Below are positions 59,207 through 64,000 of a stretch of 64,000 nt of DNA, piece by piece. Below the pieces are notes generated by a model. It was not told the DNA's origin and made no database searches. It saw only the letters and a list, made by a program, of their open reading frames with translations. Source of the DNA: Nomia melanderi (taxonomy: Eukaryota; Arthropoda; Insecta; Hymenoptera; Halictidae); NCBI RefSeq assembly GCF_051020985.1, contig NW_027475148.1:744001-808000 (forward strand). The letters run 5' to 3'. How positions within the stretch are numbered: position 1 is the first letter of the stretch; each line of letters opens with the position of its first letter. A program made the translations under genes and the position numbers.

Positions 59207-60783
59207 CACCCGAGATATCACCAGATATATATTGGATTTTCCCCTGACCCTGAGTGTCCGGTCCCATGAGACGGTAGTTTTCTCGGCCCCTGGTGATCTC
59301 AGGTCGTTTCCGCTGCACAGATTCATGCGCCAGGGCCTCCAGCAGATAATTCACTTTGGTTTATTGCGCTATCTCTAATAGCACCCGAGATATCACCAGA
59401 TATATATTGGATTTTTCCCTGACCCTGAGTGTCCGGCCCCATGAGACGGTGGTTTTCTCGGTCCCCGGTGGTCCCAGGTCGATCCCGCTGCACAGATTCA
59501 TGCGCCAGGGCCTCCTACAGACAATGCACTTTGTTTTATTGCGCTATCTGTAATAGCACAAGAGATATCACCAGATATATATTGGATTTTTCCCTGACCC
59601 TGAGTGTCCGGCCCCATGAGACGGAGGTTTTCTCGGCCCCTGGTGGTCCGAGGTCGTTCCCGCTGCACAGATTCATGCGCCAGGGCCTCCTGCAGACAAT
59701 GCACTTTGGTTTATTGCGCTATCTCTAATAGCACCCGAGATATCACCAGATATATATTGGATTTTTCCCTGACCCTGACAGTCCGGCCCCATGAGACGGT
59801 GATTTTCTCGGCCCCTGGTGGTCCGAGGTCGATCCCGCTGCACAGATTCATGCGCCAGGGCCTCCTAGAGACAATGCACTTTGATTTATTGCGCTATCTG
59901 TAATAGCACCCGAGATATCACCAGATATATATTGGATTTTTCCCTGACCCTGAGTGTCCGACTCCATGACACAGTGATCTTCTCGGGCCCTGGTGGTCCG
60001 AGGTCGATCCCGCTGCACAGATTCATGCGCCAGGGCCTCCTACAGACAATGCACTTTGATTTATTGCGCTATCTGTAATAGCACCCGAGATATCACCAGA
60101 TATATATTGGATTTTTCCCTGACCTTGAGTGTCCGACCCCATGAGACGGTGGTTTTCTCGGCCACTGGTGGTCCAAGGTCGTTCCCGCTGCACCAACTCA
60201 TGCGCCAGGGCTACCTGCAGACAATGCACTTTGATTTATTGCGCTATCTCTAATAGCAGCCGAGATATCAGCAGATATATGCTGGATTTTTACATGGCCT
60301 TGGGTGACGGATTCCAAATATCTGTCATTTTCTCGGCCCCTGGCGGTCCGAGGTCGTTTCCGCTGCACAGAATCACGCCCCAGGGCCTCCTGCAGATAAT
60401 TCTGTTTGATTTATTGCGCTATCTCTAATAGCACCCGAGATATCACCAGATATATATTGGATTTTTCCCTGACCCTGACAGGCCGGCCCCATGAGACGGT
60501 GATTTTCTCGGCCCCTGGTGGTCCGAGGTCGATCCCGCTGCACAGATTCATGCGCCAGGGCCTCCTGCAGATAATTCACTTTGATTTATTGCCCTATCTC
60601 TAATAGCACCCGAGATATCACCTGATATATATATTGGATTTTTCTCTGACCCTGAGTGTCCGACTCCATGACACAGTGATCTACTCGGCCCCTGGTGGTC
60701 CGAGGTCGTTCCCGCTGCACAGATTCATGCGCCAGGGCCTCCTGCAGATAATGCACTTTGGTTTATTGCGCTATCTCTAATAG
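59207..60783. repeat. 1,577-bp tandem duplication, copy 1 (9 monomers)
   Basis: Nine monomers, one of them 177 bp (60,607-60,783, with an extra AT in CCTGATATATATATTGG). The first is marked GTCCGGTCCC, GACGGTAG and GGTGATCTCAGG. The left end overlaps the last monomer of the 5,425-bp copy. No difference from copy 2 was noticed apart from the junction. Confidence 0.9.
60257..60431. repeat. B-type monomer, right-hand sublineage
   Basis: Begins CAGCCGAGATATCAGC, with TCTGTCATTTTCTCGG and AATCACGCCCCAGG, which set it apart from 50,807. Confidence 0.85.
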
Positions 60784-60958
60784 CACCCGAGAGATCACCA
60801 GATATATATTGGATTTTCCCCTGACCCTGAGTGTCCGGTCCCATGAGACGGTAGTTTTCTCGGCCCCTGGTGATCTCAGGTCGTTTCCGCTGCACAGATT
60901 CATGCGCCAGGGCCTCCAGCAGATAATTCACTTTGGTTTATTGCGCTATCTCTAATAG
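60784..60958. repeat. Hybrid monomer at the 1,577-bp junction
   Basis: It starts CACCCGAGAGATCACC like 62,361, then continues with the 59,207 sequence (CCCCTGACCC, GTCCGGTCCC, GGTGATCTCAGG). The switch lies in the identical stretch around the AT run, roughly 60,793-60,822. Confidence 0.85.
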
Positions 60959-61833
60959 CACCCGAGATATCACCAGATATATATTGGATTTTTCCCTGAC
61001 CCTGAGTGTCCGGCCCCATGAGACGGTGGTTTTCTCGGTCCCCGGTGGTCCCAGGTCGATCCCGCTGCACAGATTCATGCGCCAGGGCCTCCTACAGACA
61101 ATGCACTTTGTTTTATTGCGCTATCTGTAATAGCACAAGAGATATCACCAGATATATATTGGATTTTTCCCTGACCCTGAGTGTCCGGCCCCATGAGACG
61201 GAGGTTTTCTCGGCCCCTGGTGGTCCGAGGTCGTTCCCGCTGCACAGATTCATGCGCCAGGGCCTCCTGCAGACAATGCACTTTGGTTTATTGCGCTATC
61301 TCTAATAGCACCCGAGATATCACCAGATATATATTGGATTTTTCCCTGACCCTGACAGTCCGGCCCCATGAGACGGTGATTTTCTCGGCCCCTGGTGGTC
61401 CGAGGTCGATCCCGCTGCACAGATTCATGCGCCAGGGCCTCCTAGAGACAATGCACTTTGATTTATTGCGCTATCTGTAATAGCACCCGAGATATCACCA
61501 GATATATATTGGATTTTTCCCTGACCCTGAGTGTCCGACTCCATGACACAGTGATCTTCTCGGGCCCTGGTGGTCCGAGGTCGATCCCGCTGCACAGATT
61601 CATGCGCCAGGGCCTCCTACAGACAATGCACTTTGATTTATTGCGCTATCTGTAATAGCACCCGAGATATCACCAGATATATATTGGATTTTTCCCTGAC
61701 CTTGAGTGTCCGACCCCATGAGACGGTGGTTTTCTCGGCCACTGGTGGTCCAAGGTCGTTCCCGCTGCACCAACTCATGCGCCAGGGCTACCTGCAGACA
61801 ATGCACTTTGATTTATTGCGCTATCTCTAATAG

Positions 61834-62008
61834 CAGCCGAGATATCAGCAGATATATGCTGGATTTTTACATGGCCTTGGGTGACGGATTCCAAATATCT
61901 GTCATTTTCTCGGCCCCTGGCGGTCCGAGGTCGTTTCCGCTGCACAGAATCACGCCCCAGGGCCTCCTGCAGATAATTCTGTTTGATTTATTGCGCTATC
62001 TCTAATAG
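61834..62008. repeat. B-type monomer, right-hand sublineage
   Basis: Duplicate of 60,257-60,431 at the 1,577-bp offset; no difference noticed. Confidence 0.85.
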
Positions 62009-62360
62009 CACCCGAGATATCACCAGATATATATTGGATTTTTCCCTGACCCTGACAGGCCGGCCCCATGAGACGGTGATTTTCTCGGCCCCTGGTGGTC
62101 CGAGGTCGATCCCGCTGCACAGATTCATGCGCCAGGGCCTCCTGCAGATAATTCACTTTGATTTATTGCCCTATCTCTAATAGCACCCGAGATATCACCT
62201 GATATATATATTGGATTTTTCTCTGACCCTGAGTGTCCGACTCCATGACACAGTGATCTACTCGGCCCCTGGTGGTCCGAGGTCGTTCCCGCTGCACAGA
62301 TTCATGCGCCAGGGCCTCCTGCAGATAATGCACTTTGGTTTATTGCGCTATCTCTAATAG

Positions 62361-63935
62361 CACCCGAGAGATCACCAGATATATATTGGATTTTCCCCTC
62401 ACCCTGAGTGTCCGGCCCCATGAGACGGTGGTTTTCTCGGCTCCTGGTGGTCCGAGGTCGTTCCCGCTGGCCAGATTCATGCGCCAGGGCCTCCTACAGA
62501 CAATGCACTTTGATTTATTGCGCTATCTCTAATAGCACCCGAGATATCACCAGATATATATTGGATTTTCCCCTGACCCTGAGTGTTCGGCCCCATGAGA
62601 CTGTGGTTTACTCGGCCCCTGGTTGTCCGAGGTCGTTCCCGCTGCACAGATTCATGCGCCAGTGCCTCCTGCAGATAATTCACTTTGTTTTTTTGCGCTA
62701 TCTGTAATAGCACCCGAGATATCACCAGATATATATTGGATATTCCCCCGACCCTGAGTGTCCGGCCCCATGAGACTGTGGTTTTCTCGGCCCCTGGTGG
62801 TCCGAGGTCGTTCCCGCTGCACAGATTAATGCGCTAGAGCGTCCTGCGGACAATGCACTTTGATGTATTGGGCAATCTGTAATAACACCCGTGATATCAC
62901 CAGATATATATTGGATTTTTCCCCGACCCTGAGTGTCCGGCCCCATAAGACGGTGGTTTTCTCGGCGCCTGGTGGTCCGACGTCGTTCCCGCTGCACAGA
63001 TTCATGCGCCAGGGCCTCCTGCAGTTAATTCACTTTGGTTTATTGCGCTATCTGTAATAGCACCCGAGATATCATCTGATATATATTGGATTTTTCACTG
63101 ACCCTGAGTGTCCGGCCCCATGAGACGGTGGTTTTCTCGGCCCCTGGTGGTCCGAGGTCGTTCCCGCTGCGCCGATTCATGCGCCAGGTCCTCCTGCAGA
63201 TAATTCACTTTGGTTTATTGCGCTATCTCTAATAGCACCCGAGATATCGCCAGATATATATCGGACTTTTCCCTGACCCTGAGTGTCCGGCCCCATGAGA
63301 CGGCGGTTGTCTCGGCCCCTGGTGGTCCGAGGTCGTTCCCGCTGCACAGATTCATGCGCCAGGGCCCCCTGCAGATAATTCACTTTGGTTTATTGCGCTA
63401 TCTGTAATAGCACCCGAGATATCACCAGATATATATTGCATTTTCCCCTGACCATGAGTGTCCGGCCCCATGAGACGGTGGTTTTCTCGGCCCCTGGTGG
63501 TCCCAGGTCGTTCCCGCTGCACAGATTCATGCGCCAGGGCCTCCTGCAGATAATTCACTTTGTTTTATTGCGCTATCTGTAATAGCACCGGAGATATCAC
63601 CAGATATATATTGGATATTCCCCTGACCCTGAGTGTCCGGCCCCATGAGACTCTGGTTTTCTCGTCCCCTGGTGGTCCGAGGTCGTTCCCGCTGCACAGA
63701 TTAATGCGCTAGAGCCTCCTGCGGACAATGCACTTTGATGTATTGGGCTATCTGTAATAACACCCGTGATATCACCAGATATATATTGGATTTTCCCCCG
63801 ACCCTGAGTGTCCGGCCCCATAAGACGGTGGTTTTCTCGGCCCCTGGTGGTCCGACGTCGTTCCCGCTGCACAGATTCATGCGCCAGGGCCTCCTGCAGA
63901 TAATTCACTTTGGTTTATTGCGCTATCTCTAATAG
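62361..63935. repeat. Region 9: tail with two M1-M2 pairs
   Basis: Nine 175-bp monomers. M1-M2 pairs lie at 62,711-63,060 (M1 with GAGCGTCC and GGCAATCTG) and at 63,586-63,935 (starting CACCGGAGATATC, with GACTCTGG and TCGTCCCC). The monomer at 63,061 has the CGCTGCGCCGATTC and CAGGTCC marks that normally follow M2. Confidence 0.85.
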
Positions 63936-64000
63936 CACCCGAGAGATCACCAGATATATATTGGATTTTCCCCTCACCCTGAGTGTCCGACCCCATGAGA
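63936..64000. repeat. Partial monomer at right window edge
   Basis: First 65 nt of a CACCCGAGAGATCACC-type monomer. The window ends inside it, so the array continues to the right. Confidence 0.95.

Larger units (their letters stand above)
53957..59381. repeat. 5,425-bp tandem duplication, copy 2 (31 monomers)
   Basis: Starts within a hybrid monomer and ends where 59,382 onward (GATATCACCAGATATATATT) replaces the GATAATACC seen at 53,957. It includes M1-M2 pairs at 54,832-55,181 and 56,932-57,281 and a B-type monomer at 56,232-56,406. Confidence 0.9.
60784..62360. repeat. 1,577-bp tandem duplication, copy 2 (9 monomers)
   Basis: Repeats copy 1, including the 177-bp monomer (62,184-62,360). 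It is followed by 62,361 (CACCCGAGAGATCACC, CCCCTCACCCTGAG), the monomer type that precedes copy 1 at 59,032. Confidence 0.9.
1..64000. repeat. Satellite DNA array, 175-bp monomer, head-to-tail
   Basis: The entire window is built from one tandem unit. Monomer starts recur at 112, 287, 461, 636 and so on to 63,936, giving 364 complete copies. Most are exactly 175 bp; exceptions are 174, 177, 179, 219 and 221 bp. All copies have the same orientation, and no non-satellite DNA interrupts them. Landmarks in most copies are an EcoRV site (GATATC) at monomer positions 8-13, an AT run at 21-28, a GC-rich core around TGGTGGTCCGAGGTCG at 85-100, GCGCCAGGG at 121-129, and a closing TAATAG at 170-175. 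Arrays like this usually make up centromeric or pericentromeric heterochromatin in eukaryotes; that role is inferred here. No gene-like region exists anywhere in the window, so every gene-free stretch is satellite. Confidence 0.98.

Noticed and set aside
1..64000. Hundreds of 60-117-codon open frames on both strands
   Set aside because: They recur once per monomer, end at the same TAATAG or the equivalent minus-strand stop, and change frame each unit because 175 leaves remainder 1 on division by 3. Similar peptides appear because the DNA repeats, not because of selection on protein.
1..64000. CRISPR array
   Set aside because: The period is regular, but the whole 175-bp unit is repeated. There are no unique spacers and no short separate direct repeat.
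1..64000. Telomeric, rDNA or histone-type tandem repeats
   Set aside because: No TTAGGG-like repeats, no recognisable rRNA or 5S sequence and no conserved coding unit are present in the monomer.
1..64000. A new gene-based biological system
   Set aside because: There is no non-satellite sequence in the window that could encode one. The interest here lies in the structure and turnover of the array.

Overview
The whole 64 kb window is one tandem satellite DNA array. I find no gene, RNA gene, transposon or unique sequence. The basic unit is a 175-bp monomer, always in the same orientation. Reading it by phase (each monomer starting at CACCCGAGAT or a close variant) gives 364 complete monomers from 112 to 63,935, plus a 111-nt partial monomer at the left end and a 65-nt partial at the right. 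Both window ends lie inside monomers, so the true array is longer than 64 kb. Long homogeneous satellite arrays with higher-order repeats (HORs) of this kind are typical of eukaryotic centromeric or heterochromatic DNA. I do not recognise the monomer and cannot name the species. A representative monomer is about 53% G+C (92 of 175), made of a GC-rich stretch (65 of 100 at monomer positions 41-140) and an AT-rich stretch (27 of 75 over the rest).

Layout from left to right. (1) 1-8,162: relatively diverse monomers with local block duplications, including a partial HOR of period 3,152 bp. (2) 8,163-11,137: the most divergent monomers, arranged in 700-bp four-monomer and 350-bp two-monomer repeats. 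(3) 11,138-17,802: HOR units of 12-13 monomers (2,110 bp, 2,276 bp and a rearranged third), each opening with a divergent 'B-type' monomer and containing 174-bp and 179-bp length variants. (4) 15,874-40,131: a head-to-tail duplication of about 12 kb (11,953 bp then 12,305 bp). The copies look almost identical; the main differences are one AT dinucleotide in a (TA)n tract and a two-monomer (350-bp) indel. (5) 40,132-46,431: a mosaic of blocks also present in the 12-kb copies. (6) 46,432-51,506: a duplication of about 2.5 kb, overlapped by (7) 48,532-59,381: a 5,425-bp tandem duplication (exactly 31 monomers). (8) 59,207-62,360: a 1,577-bp tandem duplication. (9) 62,361-64,000: the tail, rich in a marker monomer pair.

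The array reads as a record of unequal exchange. Duplications and deletions are whole numbers of monomers, and junction monomers are hybrids whose left and right halves match different parents. Length change is confined to three causes: slippage in an AT run built into every monomer, a 1-bp-deleted subfamily, and one isolated 1-bp deletion. The many short open frames repeat once per monomer, shift frame each unit because 175 is not divisible by 3, and are not genes.
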